Position numbers and translations under genes: made by a program. Below the pieces are notes generated by a model. That model saw only the letters and a program-made list of their open reading frames with translations, did no database searches and was not told the DNA's origin. Positions 11,477-18,826 of a stretch of DNA of 64,000 nucleotides are shown here, one piece after another. Position 1 is the first letter of the stretch, and each line of letters begins with the position of its first letter. The stretch is from Segatella copri (GTDB taxonomy: Bacteria; Bacteroidota; Bacteroidia; Bacteroidales; Bacteroidaceae), in NCBI RefSeq assembly GCF_019249655.2, contig NZ_CP137557.1:464001-528000 (forward strand), given 5' to 3'.

Positions 11477-12423
11477 TAGGAAAGCTAAAGAAAGGGGCAT
11501 CCTTTGGTGGTTGCATCCGCTATGTGACAGGCAAGGACGAGGCGAAAATCCTTGCTTCCGATGGTGTTCTGCTCGGCACGAATGCCGAGATAACGCAAAG
11601 TTTCGAGCTGCAAAGGCAACTAAATCCAAGGATTAAGAAGCCTGTGGGGCACATAGCTTTGAGCTTCAAGCCCGAGGACAAGCCACGTTTGACGGATGAA
11701 TTCATGGCTAAGATTGCCCTTGAATATATGCAGATGATGGACATCACTGATACCCAATTCATCATCGTAAGGCATCACAACACGGACAATCCACATTGTC
11801 ATATCGTGTACAACCGCATCAATAACGAGGGCAAACTCATATCAGACAGGAATGATTACAGGCATAATGAGCAAGTGACCAAGGCTCTAAAATCCAAGTA
11901 TGGACTGACTTATGGAACGGACAAGAGCAAGACTAACACTCGCAAATTACGCAATGCGGAGCGTGCCAAATACGAGATTTACAATGCCGTCAATGATGCT
12001 TTGAAAGTCGCAGATAGCTGGCAAAAGTTCAAGAGTGAGCTTGAAAAACGAGGTGTTCACCTGGAGCTTGTCTATAAAGACAAGGAGCGGAGCAAGGTTC
12101 AAGGCATCCGTTTTTGTAAGGATGGATATAGCTTCAAGGGTATGCAGATTAGCCGAGACTATAGCTTTGGCAAACTGAATGCGAGATTTGAGGGAATGGA
12201 GAACCATGTATCACCAAAATCCAACTCTACTCTGCAATACGAGCAAGGCTATCACAAGAGCAACCATGAGCCATCCATGTCGGATAGCAGCCAAGACCCT
12301 TGGGACGGCATTTCTTCCATCGGCTTGTTCGCTCCGTCTAATGCCCAAACTTATGAGTCATTCCCAGAGGATGAATCCGCCAAGAAGAAAAAGAGGAAAC
12401 GCAGAAAGGGCTTCAGCCTTTGA
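11473..12423 (+). CDS. Relaxase / mobilization nuclease
   Basis: 316-aa relaxase of the pfam Relaxase (MobP-like) family that nicks oriT and leads the strand into the recipient. N-terminal nuclease shows FGGCIRYVTGK and the metal-binding histidines HHNTDNPHCH (H101/H102, H108, H110); a catalytic Tyr is probably among the N-terminal residues (IRYVTG). The C-terminus is basic and ends in KKKKRKRRKGFSL. No type IV secretion genes are present, so transfer needs a helper element. Confidence 0.92.
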   Translation: MIGKLKKGASFGGCIRYVTGKDEAKILASDGVLLGTNAEITQSFELQRQLNPRIKKPVGHIALSFKPEDKPRLTDEFMAKIALEYMQMMDITDTQFIIVRHHNTDNPHCHIVYNRINNEGKLISDRNDYRHNEQVTKALKSKYGLTYGTDKSKTNTRKLRNAERAKYEIYNAVNDALKVADSWQKFKSELEKRGVHLELVYKDKERSKVQGIRFCKDGYSFKGMQISRDYSFGKLNARFEGMENHVSPKSNSTLQYEQGYHKSNHEPSMSDSSQDPWDGISSIGLFAPSNAQTYESFPEDESAKKKKRKRRKGFSL

Positions 12424-12926
12424 TGCAAGTTACAAACTTAAAATTAGAATCGAACATGAAAGAAGAACTATTGGAAGCCATCTACGGCACAGTTGAGAGA
12501 TTGGAGCAGAAAGTCGATGAACTTTCTGTCTCCACAAAGAACGCAGGAGCAGAAAACGTTCCTGCAAGTAATGACATAACCAAGTTGGATAAGTCAATCA
12601 ATGCGATGTTTACCAAGGAAGAGGAAGTCAGAGGTAAAATATCCAAATTAAGAGATGCCATTGTTGTTTTTGCTGACCTTATTAAGGTTGAACTTGGCAA
12701 AAAAGAGCAGCGAAACAAGCTCTTGGTAGATGCTGTCAAGCAGATGAAACAAGAGCATACTGTCACCTCGAAGGCATTGCAGGAAAAACTTGAAGTAATG
12801 AACAAATCACCTCAAAAGAAGGTTGTAACCCATCGCTTCGAGCCAACCTCAAAGAATGTTCTTCTTTTCATAGGTGGCTTGGCTCTATCTCTTGTCATTT
12901 CCATTTGGGGCAATCTCACTCAATGA
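12423..12926 (+). CDS. Coiled-coil, membrane-anchored mobilization-associated protein
   Basis: 167 aa, start ATG overlapping the relaxase stop. Long heptad-like helices (about 20-125) and one C-terminal transmembrane helix (VLLFIGGLALSLVISIWG, about 146-163). This tail-anchored coiled-coil is the third gene of many Bacteroidetes mob operons; it may connect the relaxosome to the membrane (inference). Confidence 0.7.
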   Translation: MQVTNLKLESNMKEELLEAIYGTVERLEQKVDELSVSTKNAGAENVPASNDITKLDKSINAMFTKEEEVRGKISKLRDAIVVFADLIKVELGKKEQRNKLLVDAVKQMKQEHTVTSKALQEKLEVMNKSPQKKVVTHRFEPTSKNVLLFIGGLALSLVISIWGNLTQ

Positions 12927-12956
12927 CGAGAGCATCAAGATTGGGAGGAGGCAGAC

Positions 12957-13220
12957 TTGAAATATAGGGCATTGAAAATGGTTCTTCCATCTGATGACCC
13001 GAATATTCGCTACATCGAAAAGCATTTCAATGTGCAACGAGATGAAGATATTATCAACAATGTAAGAAATCGTGTTACTGCTTATGAGGATTCTGTTCGC
13101 TATCATTATGAAATGATAGAAATGGCAGCTTGTAAAGATAGTGTAGCAAGTAGATTACTTCGTGAATCAAATGAAATTAAGCGTAAGTTTAATGTCGGAC
13201 GAAGCAACTATCATAAATGA
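12957..13220 (+). CDS. Hypothetical protein ending the mob operon
   Basis: 87 aa if the TTG at 12957 (with GGAGGAGG upstream) is used, or 80 aa from the ATG at 12978 (MVLPSDDPNIRYIEKHFNVQ). Mostly helical and charged. Not recognised. The frame closes just before the AT-rich promoter region of the peptide operon, so it marks the likely end of the mobilizable element's genes. Confidence 0.5.
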   Translation: MKYRALKMVLPSDDPNIRYIEKHFNVQRDEDIINNVRNRVTAYEDSVRYHYEMIEMAACKDSVASRLLRESNEIKRKFNVGRSNYHK

Positions 13221-13289
13221 CTATGTTTTTGCCTTTGATAAAACAATGTGTTGACTATTTATGTAATTTTTTATCAAAATGATAAAATA

Positions 13290-13363
13290 AGTTTAAAAAC
13301 ATAGTCAAATAGTTTAATGTAGTTTAATTTATTTGGTTTATAAGAAAAGTTGCAATACCTTTG
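13290..13363 (+). promoter_or_regulatory. Promoter with AGTTTAA repeats, grasp-with-spasm operon
   Basis: TTG (13333-13335), 20 bases, TACCTTTG (13356-13363). Immediately upstream are tandem boxes AGTTTAATGT (13311) and AGTTTAATTT (13321) at exactly 10-bp spacing, with a further AGTTTAA at 13290 and AGTCAAA at 13303. The same tandem pair precedes the poly-Thr operon promoter, so both are probably controlled by one activator. Confidence 0.7.
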
Positions 13364-13586
13364 CAAACGAAATCAGATAGCTATATTGATTTAAGCTCAC
13401 TACAACTCAATAGCAGCAATGTTTCTAACGCTATAGTAGAAATGCTTTTTAATACAGACGAAAATGAAAAAATTCAACTGTAACGAAGAGTTTGCTTCTG
13501 AGGCACTTCAGAATGTGGTCGGAGGTAACGTGGACAACTTTAGGTAAATCACCGTTAACCCGTATGGCGGTACCTATATAATATAT

Positions 13587-13594
13587 TACCTTTG
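13587..13594 (+). promoter_or_regulatory. IS66 internal promoter for the first ORF
   Basis: TACCTTTG 26 bases before the first transposase ATG, just inside the left end. Confidence 0.5.
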
Positions 13595-13619
13595 CATCCG
13601 TAATCAAAACAGTTTGATA

Positions 13620-13964
13620 ATGGAAACAAGGGAATATTTCGAAAAAGTGATGCAGGACTACAACCAAAACCGTAAAGGTCGTAGCTTGCGCAAGTATTGT
13701 AAGGATGAGGCAGTGGATTATGACTGGCTCATTGAGTTTAAGAAATCATATCGTTCAAATAAGCTTCAACCAGATGAAAACAAGAAGCTAGGCGAAGGTG
13801 AGTTTATCGCTTTGACAGTTGAGGAGAATTTTGTTCCCGAGCAACAAACTCCTGCAGGTTGGCAAGTTGAGAGACTGATTTTGAAGTCTCCGACTGGTGA
13901 TGAGATGGAAATCAAGTGTACTAACCTGTTTGCAGTTGCAGAACTGCTGCATAAAATGTCATAG
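13620..13964 (+). CDS. IS66 TnpA-like accessory protein
   Basis: 114 aa from the ATG at 13620, first gene of the IS66. N-terminal helical DNA-binding-like region (SLRKYCKDEAVDYDWLIEFK) and a beta-rich C-terminus. In IS66 elements this position holds the small protein needed with TnpB for transposition. Two bases separate it from TnpB. Confidence 0.8.
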   Translation: METREYFEKVMQDYNQNRKGRSLRKYCKDEAVDYDWLIEFKKSYRSNKLQPDENKKLGEGEFIALTVEENFVPEQQTPAGWQVERLILKSPTGDEMEIKCTNLFAVAELLHKMS

Positions 13965-13966
13965 CC

Positions 13967-14299
13967 ATGCTGAACTTCACTTCTCGAACAACTTATTATT
14001 TGAGTTCCACACCCACTGATATGCGCAATGGTCGTGAGGGGTTGGCAGGAATCATCCGTGAAAAAATGCAGCATGATCCTTATAGTTATGATGAAGCCTT
14101 CATCTTCTATTCCAAGGATTACCGCAAGGTTAAAATATTACATTATGATATCAATGGTTTTGTCTTATACCAGAAGTGGTTTGATGATGGTAAGTTTCTC
14201 AAGCCTCGCTTCTTGGAGGCAGCTCGCTGTCATAAGATAAACCGTGAGACATTGATACTGTTGCTATCAACATCTGTACAAACGGAAATCATATTATGA
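13967..14299 (+). CDS. tnpB: IS66 TnpB (Orf2) protein
   Basis: 110 aa with the conserved family features: STPTDMRNGREGLAGIIREK near the N-terminus and DGKFLKPRF toward the end. It is essential for IS66 transposition in known elements, by an unclear mechanism. Its stop overlaps the next ORF by ATGA. Confidence 0.92.
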   Translation: MLNFTSRTTYYLSSTPTDMRNGREGLAGIIREKMQHDPYSYDEAFIFYSKDYRKVKILHYDINGFVLYQKWFDDGKFLKPRFLEAARCHKINRETLILLLSTSVQTEIIL

Positions 14300-14631
14300 A
14301 TACTGATATTAAGAGTTTGATACCATCCATGCATGCAGAACTGAAGCGTATGCAATCTCGTGTTGCAGAGCTTCAAGTCTCATTACAGCAAGGTTCATCT
14401 GATGAAAAGGCGATTCGAGAGGAAATTTCTCGAATGAATCTGCGTCAGGTTGAAATCATGGATGCGATGGTAGAGATACAAGAGTATATTTTGGGCAAGC
14501 AGGAAGCACTGCTTGCTCTATTGAGAGAGCGCAAATCTCTTCTGACAGCAAAAGAAGCTTTGGAAAAGAAAAACAAGGAATACGAGGAAAAGTTGTTTTT
14601 GAAATCTTATAAGCTTCTGAAAAACAAGTAG
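14296..14631 (+). CDS. IS66 extra coiled-coil ORF
   Basis: 111 aa, almost wholly alpha-helical with heptads (AELKRMQSRVAELQVSLQQG and later KSLLTAKEALEKKNKEYEEK). It lies between TnpB and TnpC, where classical IS66 has no gene; it resembles the N-terminal coiled coil usually fused to TnpC. Translationally coupled to TnpB. It may bridge transposase subunits (inference). Confidence 0.7.
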   Translation: MNTDIKSLIPSMHAELKRMQSRVAELQVSLQQGSSDEKAIREEISRMNLRQVEIMDAMVEIQEYILGKQEALLALLRERKSLLTAKEALEKKNKEYEEKLFLKSYKLLKNK

Positions 14632-14682
14632 TTATATAACTTTTCTTAACAAGAAATAGTTGTATATGTCGCAGAAATTTAG

Positions 14683-14690
14683 TATCTTTG
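14683..14690 (+). promoter_or_regulatory. Internal promoter before IS66 TnpC
   Basis: TTG (14660-14662), exactly 20 bases, TATCTTTG (14683-14690). Transcripts would start near 14697, so the ATG at 14723 (MQLATYKSML) or a near-leaderless start at 14696 may be used. Confidence 0.55.
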
Positions 14691-14695
14691 TACAC

Positions 14696-16603
14696 ATGAT
14701 AAATAACAAGAGTAATATAGAGATGCAGCTTGCTACGTATAAGTCAATGTTGACTAAAGCTAGCAATGACCTTGCCAAGTCCAAACAGCTTGTTGGCTTG
14801 CTCAAACAGCAGATTGAGCAAGGTGATACAGAGTTGTCGGAGGAACTTGACAAGGCAAACGAGCGTATCTCTATGTTAAGCGAAGATTTATCAGATGCAA
14901 ATGCTCGTATCTATGTGTTGGAGGTGGCTTTGACCCAAGCGGAATCTGATAACTCGGAATTACGAGCAGAGGTATCTCGACTTCATTCCAAGGCAGATGA
15001 TTATGAAAAGGCAAATGCCTTGTTGGATATAGCAGACAAGGCTCAGGTTGATTATAAAACTATCATCGAGGTTCTCCTTCATAGGAAGTTTGCTCATAAC
15101 TCAGATATGACCAATCTCTTGAATGGTGTGTTGGATACATCCGACGCAGAGGTCAATGAGATGGGGCTTGATGGATTGAAAAAGAAAATCAGTGATGCTG
15201 CTGACGAGGCGTTGGATGAAAAGCATAAGGATGAAGAGTCTAAGGCATCTTCAGCTCCAGAGCAACCAGCTGTAAAACTGCCCAAGAAAACAGAAAAAGA
15301 AAAGCAGGAATCAGATAGTCAACTCCCTCGCAAGCGTTATACAACAACTGCTAGAGTCTTGAAGTCCTTCGGCATAGATAAATCTGATCTTCCTGAGAAT
15401 GCAAAGGTTATCATACGTAAGGGTAAGAAGGACATGTGGGTAGTCCGTCTGTTCTTCTATCAGAAACAAGAGGTTTATTGTAAGGAATACAAGATAGCAC
15501 GCTTTAATGTACCTGGCTCTGATCCTCAGAGCAGCAAGTATCCTCAGAGTATCATCAAGGGTAATCCTTTGATGCCATCCTTCTGTAGGTTCTATCTGGA
15601 GTCGAAGTTCGCTTATCATCTCTCCGAAAACCGCTTGTTGGATATGTTGTCACAGATGGGTATGAAGGTAGCTCAGTCAACCCTGAACGGTTGGATGCAG
15701 CAAATCATGACTTATCTTCGTGAACGCCTGGGACCTGTGATGCTTGAGCGTATCCGTCAGTGTGTCTATACCCAGAATGACGAGTCAAGAATCGTGGTTC
15801 GCAGTCGTGAGAGTAAGGAAGACAAGTTTAAGTACAATGTGGAGTACATCCATGCTGCCCTCTCCATGGAAGCCAAGCTTTGTGTGATGGAATATAAGGA
15901 GGGTAGCCGTAGTCACAGTGTGCAGGAAGATGCCATCTTCAAGGACTCTTGTATAAGGGTGTTTACTGCAGACAGAGCAGTCTTGTATGAGACAATTGAG
16001 AAGGATTTGGAGGAAATGGGACTGGTGCGTACAGCTTGCTGGTTCCATGCCCGCCATCGCTTCGTGGATGCTTATATCTCTGACCATCGAGTGCGTGTAA
16101 TCATCTTGATGATGAACTACCTCTTCCAGATAGAGCGAGAGTCGAAGATACGCAAACATACTGCAAAGCAGCGACGCCGATTTAGACTTAAGTACAGTGC
16201 ATCGATCGTTGGCAAGTTGATGAAGTTGTTGAAGAAGATCAAGCTTGATTCTTCTTATGGTGCAATGGTTCAGCGAGCAGTCAACTATGTACTTGATGAC
16301 GAGAAGGCCTTCAAGGTGTTCTTGCAGGATGGTCGTGTCGAGATGCATAACAATGCGGTCGAACGAATGTTCCGCCACTTGGCTATGGGTAGGCGAAACT
16401 GGATGCATACCGGTAGCCATTTAGGTGCGGAAAACATAGCTTTTATGTTCTCACTTTTTGAGAGCTGCAAGTTGAATGACATTAATTTTGGCGATTATAT
16501 AGAAGATATACTCACCCGACTTATGGAGGGGGAGCAAGACTTCATGTCCCTAATCCCATGTAATTATAACTCGAACAAAAAGGTGAATGTCAAGGCTGCC
16601 TAA
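14696..16603 (+). CDS. tnpC: IS66 TnpC transposase
   Basis: About 635 aa. Order: coiled coil (1-110), a zinc-finger-free linker, and the IS66 DDE catalytic core (about 280-590) with QNDESR, AVLYETIEKDLEEMG, HARHRFVDAY and the C-terminal NNAVERMFRHLAMGRRNW motif including the catalytic glutamate. The start is uncertain (14666, 14696 or 14723) because a promoter overlaps the region. Full length, apparently active. Confidence 0.93.
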   Translation: MINNKSNIEMQLATYKSMLTKASNDLAKSKQLVGLLKQQIEQGDTELSEELDKANERISMLSEDLSDANARIYVLEVALTQAESDNSELRAEVSRLHSKADDYEKANALLDIADKAQVDYKTIIEVLLHRKFAHNSDMTNLLNGVLDTSDAEVNEMGLDGLKKKISDAADEALDEKHKDEESKASSAPEQPAVKLPKKTEKEKQESDSQLPRKRYTTTARVLKSFGIDKSDLPENAKVIIRKGKKDMWVVRLFFYQKQEVYCKEYKIARFNVPGSDPQSSKYPQSIIKGNPLMPSFCRFYLESKFAYHLSENRLLDMLSQMGMKVAQSTLNGWMQQIMTYLRERLGPVMLERIRQCVYTQNDESRIVVRSRESKEDKFKYNVEYIHAALSMEAKLCVMEYKEGSRSHSVQEDAIFKDSCIRVFTADRAVLYETIEKDLEEMGLVRTACWFHARHRFVDAYISDHRVRVIILMMNYLFQIERESKIRKHTAKQRRRFRLKYSASIVGKLMKLLKKIKLDSSYGAMVQRAVNYVLDDEKAFKVFLQDGRVEMHNNAVERMFRHLAMGRRNWMHTGSHLGAENIAFMFSLFESCKLNDINFGDYIEDILTRLMEGEQDFMSLIPCNYNSNKKVNVKAA

Positions 16604-16813
16604 TTGGCAGCTCTGGCAATACCAATTAATAATATGCTTTTTTTGAAAAATTGTTGGATGTGCTAACTGCTGAAAATCAGTAGTTACGTTCTAACGGTGA
16701 TTTACCAACTTTAGTATGACTTGGTCAGCAAAAGCTAGTGCTGATACGTGCGAAAAGGTTTCCAACAAAGATCATGATAGTGACTTAGACTCAAGCGTAG
16801 AATTCTAACATTA

Positions 16814-16849
16814 GAGGTTGCAGAGACAACATTCCCTGCAACCTCCTTT
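16814..16849 (+). terminator. Attenuator/terminator between precursor and maturase genes
   Basis: GAGGTTGCAG (16814-16823) pairs with CTGCAACCTC (16836-16845), followed by CTTTT. Its place right after the precursor stop suggests partial termination giving more precursor than enzyme mRNA, as is common in RiPP operons. Confidence 0.75.
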
Positions 16850-16863
16850 TAAAATTAAGGTTT

Positions 16864-17790
16864 ATGATACTTATATTTTCTCAACGAAGTGATTATGCGA
16901 CCTCACAAGTTTGTATGTGGCTACAGGCTATGAAGAAAGGCTTTATCCGTCTAAATATGGAAGACGATTATGTTTTCACTTATATATCAAGTGAGAAAAT
17001 TATAGTAGAAAGAAACAAAAAGCAATACAATTTGTTATCTTGCGATTCTTATTGGTATAGAAGGGATGGAATCGCTCCAAAACATTTTAATTACAAGAAA
17101 ACAGAACTTTCAAAGGTTAAATTATCACATATCAGAAAGGAATACCAAACCTTGAAAGAATATGTGTATATGACTATAGAGGGAAAAATTGGAGAGTCCA
17201 GAACAATAGGCAGTTATTTTACTCATTCTGTAAACAAATTACATGTGTTAGACTTGGCTTCCCATGTAGGATTGAATGTGCCATTTACATATGTAGTATG
17301 CAAAAAAGACGAAATCATGATGAGCGAACCTACCATAACAAAGCCAATTTATGAGGGTTTCTATGAAATTGACAATCATCATTTTCTCTATTCATATACA
17401 AACGACCTTAACGATTTAGCTCCAATACCTCCTACCTTTATGGCATCATGTTTACAAACGAGGTTGGATAAAGAATACGAGTTAAGGATATTCTTTTTGA
17501 AGGGCATGTACTTTCCTTATGCTATTTTCTCACAGCAAGATGCAGACACAACAGTTGACAGCAGGAAGGGAGAAGTCTTAAGGTATGTTCCATACAAGCT
17601 TCCCAATTCTATTAAGCTGAAGTTAGAAAAGCTAGTGGCATTATTGCATTTGAACACAGGCTCTATCGATATGGTGGTAACTCCCAAGGGGGAATATGTA
17701 TTCTTGGAGGTGAATCCTGTAGGGCAATTTGTTGCTTACGGACAACTTTGTAACTCGTATTTAGACAGGCTTGTAGCTGAAAAATTATAA
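16864..17790 (+). CDS. ATP-grasp peptide maturase, grasp-with-spasm type
   Basis: 308-aa ATP-grasp ligase. The N-terminal pre-ATP-grasp part starts MILIFSQRSDYATSQV; the C-terminal metal/ATP site reads GSIDMVVTPKGEYVFLEVNP, with the E and N metal ligands. Family members activate Asp/Glu side chains and link them to Ser/Thr/Lys in a leader-bound precursor. It stands between the interrupted precursor and the SPASM protein, the defining order of Bacteroidetes grasp-with-spasm clusters. Substrate is inferred to be the broken precursor upstream, possibly also the poly-Thr peptide. Confidence 0.85.
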   Translation: MILIFSQRSDYATSQVCMWLQAMKKGFIRLNMEDDYVFTYISSEKIIVERNKKQYNLLSCDSYWYRRDGIAPKHFNYKKTELSKVKLSHIRKEYQTLKEYVYMTIEGKIGESRTIGSYFTHSVNKLHVLDLASHVGLNVPFTYVVCKKDEIMMSEPTITKPIYEGFYEIDNHHFLYSYTNDLNDLAPIPPTFMASCLQTRLDKEYELRIFFLKGMYFPYAIFSQQDADTTVDSRKGEVLRYVPYKLPNSIKLKLEKLVALLHLNTGSIDMVVTPKGEYVFLEVNPVGQFVAYGQLCNSYLDRLVAEKL

Positions 17791-17794
17791 AGTG

Positions 17795-18007
17795 ATGGGA
17801 AATAAAATTTTCAGTAAAGAACAAATGGCACATTTGCCTTTATTTTTTAATGGCATTATAGAAAAGGAGTTAATGTTGCCTGAAAAAGACAGCAACGACT
17901 TGCTGTTGTCCGACCAAACGGAAAGTTATGCTATTATCGAGCGTCCGTCAAAGCGTATTTCATGTATCATCGATTTTTCAAAAATAGACGATTATGGACA
18001 GAAATAA
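17795..18007 (+). CDS. Small protein between the two maturase genes
   Basis: 70 aa from the ATG at 17795 (an in-frame GTG lies at 17792), starting MGNKIFSKEQMAHLPLFFNG and ending IIDFSKIDDYGQK. No GG leader, membrane segment or cysteine motif (one Cys). It overlaps the SPASM gene by 14 bases. It may be an additional modified peptide or an adaptor of the grasp-with-spasm system; not resolved. Confidence 0.65.
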   Translation: MGNKIFSKEQMAHLPLFFNGIIEKELMLPEKDSNDLLLSDQTESYAIIERPSKRISCIIDFSKIDDYGQK

Positions 18008-18824
18008 ATATTTGTATGTGTACTCAAATATCTTTTTTACAAAAGGATATACACGAACAATGGTATATGATTGTTGCACTCAGAGAACTCTGTTCTTTGA
18101 GAATGCATTTTATGCTCTTCTAGATGAGTTTAGAAAACACAAAATAGATAGTATTATAAACAAATATGCAAATGTAGATGTGCTCGGTTTTGCAGAATTT
18201 CTTGTGAGCAACAACTTTGCAAGCTTGGTTAATGACATTTCTCTGTTTCCTACGCTTAAGAAAGTTTGGTTCTCCCCAAATGAAATGGAGAATGCTATTA
18301 TTGACATAGATTCTACAAGTAATCATAATTATAAAAAAATATCAGAAGAGTTGCAAGCTCTTCATTGCGCACATTTGGAAATTCGCATATTCTATGACGC
18401 TGATATTCAAAAATTATCAAATATAGCTAGGCATTTTTATAAGGCTGATTTTAAAAGTGTTGACATCATTGTAAAATATAAGGAAGGAATAAATCCGCCT
18501 GATTATCTCCAACTTGCTGCCCAATACCCACCGTTGTCAATATTTGTCTATGAGGCTCCATCAGACACTTATCATAAGAGTCTCATCGACACAACTTATC
18601 ATGGCATCGGCTTTGTTTGTTATTTGAAGCAAAAGATAGAGGCTACGACTGATTGCGGTATAGAATTTCAAAAATATTGGGACATAACAAAGGATGAAAT
18701 TCGTGTATGTAAAGATTGTGAATATAGATACATTTGCAATGATTGTAGAGCTTTTGTAACTGACATTTACGACAAGCCATTAAAATGTAAGTATAATCCT
18801 TATAAACAGAAGTGGGAGGAATAA
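17994..18824 (+). CDS. SPASM-domain peptide maturase, grasp-with-spasm type
   Basis: 276 aa. A degenerate radical-SAM-like region lacks the CxxxCxxC cluster motif, but the C-terminus carries a SPASM cluster motif: C239, C242, C248, C251 (VCKDCEYRYICNDC) plus C265 region (LKCKYNP). This is the expected form in grasp-with-spasm systems, where the protein likely binds precursor or auxiliary Fe-S rather than doing SAM chemistry (inference). It overlaps the small gene upstream. Confidence 0.85.
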   Translation: MDRNKYLYVYSNIFFTKGYTRTMVYDCCTQRTLFFENAFYALLDEFRKHKIDSIINKYANVDVLGFAEFLVSNNFASLVNDISLFPTLKKVWFSPNEMENAIIDIDSTSNHNYKKISEELQALHCAHLEIRIFYDADIQKLSNIARHFYKADFKSVDIIVKYKEGINPPDYLQLAAQYPPLSIFVYEAPSDTYHKSLIDTTYHGIGFVCYLKQKIEATTDCGIEFQKYWDITKDEIRVCKDCEYRYICNDCRAFVTDIYDKPLKCKYNPYKQKWEE

Positions 18825-18826
18825 TT

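Larger units (their letters stand above)
13544..16706 (+). mobile_element. Complete IS66-family element
   Basis: About 3.16 kb, with terminal inverted repeats GTAAATCACCGTTA (13544) and TAACGGTGATTTAC (ending 16705) and a flanking duplication CAACTTTAG (13535-13543 and 16706-16714; 8 bp if the family norm is applied). It carries TnpA-like, TnpB and TnpC genes plus an extra coiled-coil ORF. Intact ends, duplication and frames suggest recent insertion. A separate solo right end of the same IS lies at 30535-30697. Confidence 0.93.
13464..16808 (+). pseudogene. GG-leader RiPP precursor interrupted by IS66
   Basis: The 5' part (13464-13543) encodes MKKFNCNEEFASEALQNVVG followed by GNVDNF. After the IS66 the frame resumes at 16715 and ends at 16808. 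Removing the IS and one target duplication (CAACTTTAG) restores a 57-aa precursor: 21-aa leader ending NVVGG and a 36-aa core rich in Ser, Lys, Asp and Glu (SMTWSAKASADTCEKVSNKD, then HDSDLDSSVEF). Ser/Thr/Lys with Asp/Glu are the residues linked by ATP-grasp enzymes in graspetides. With the IS present the peptide stops after a few core residues. The downstream enzymes appear intact. Confidence 0.85.
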
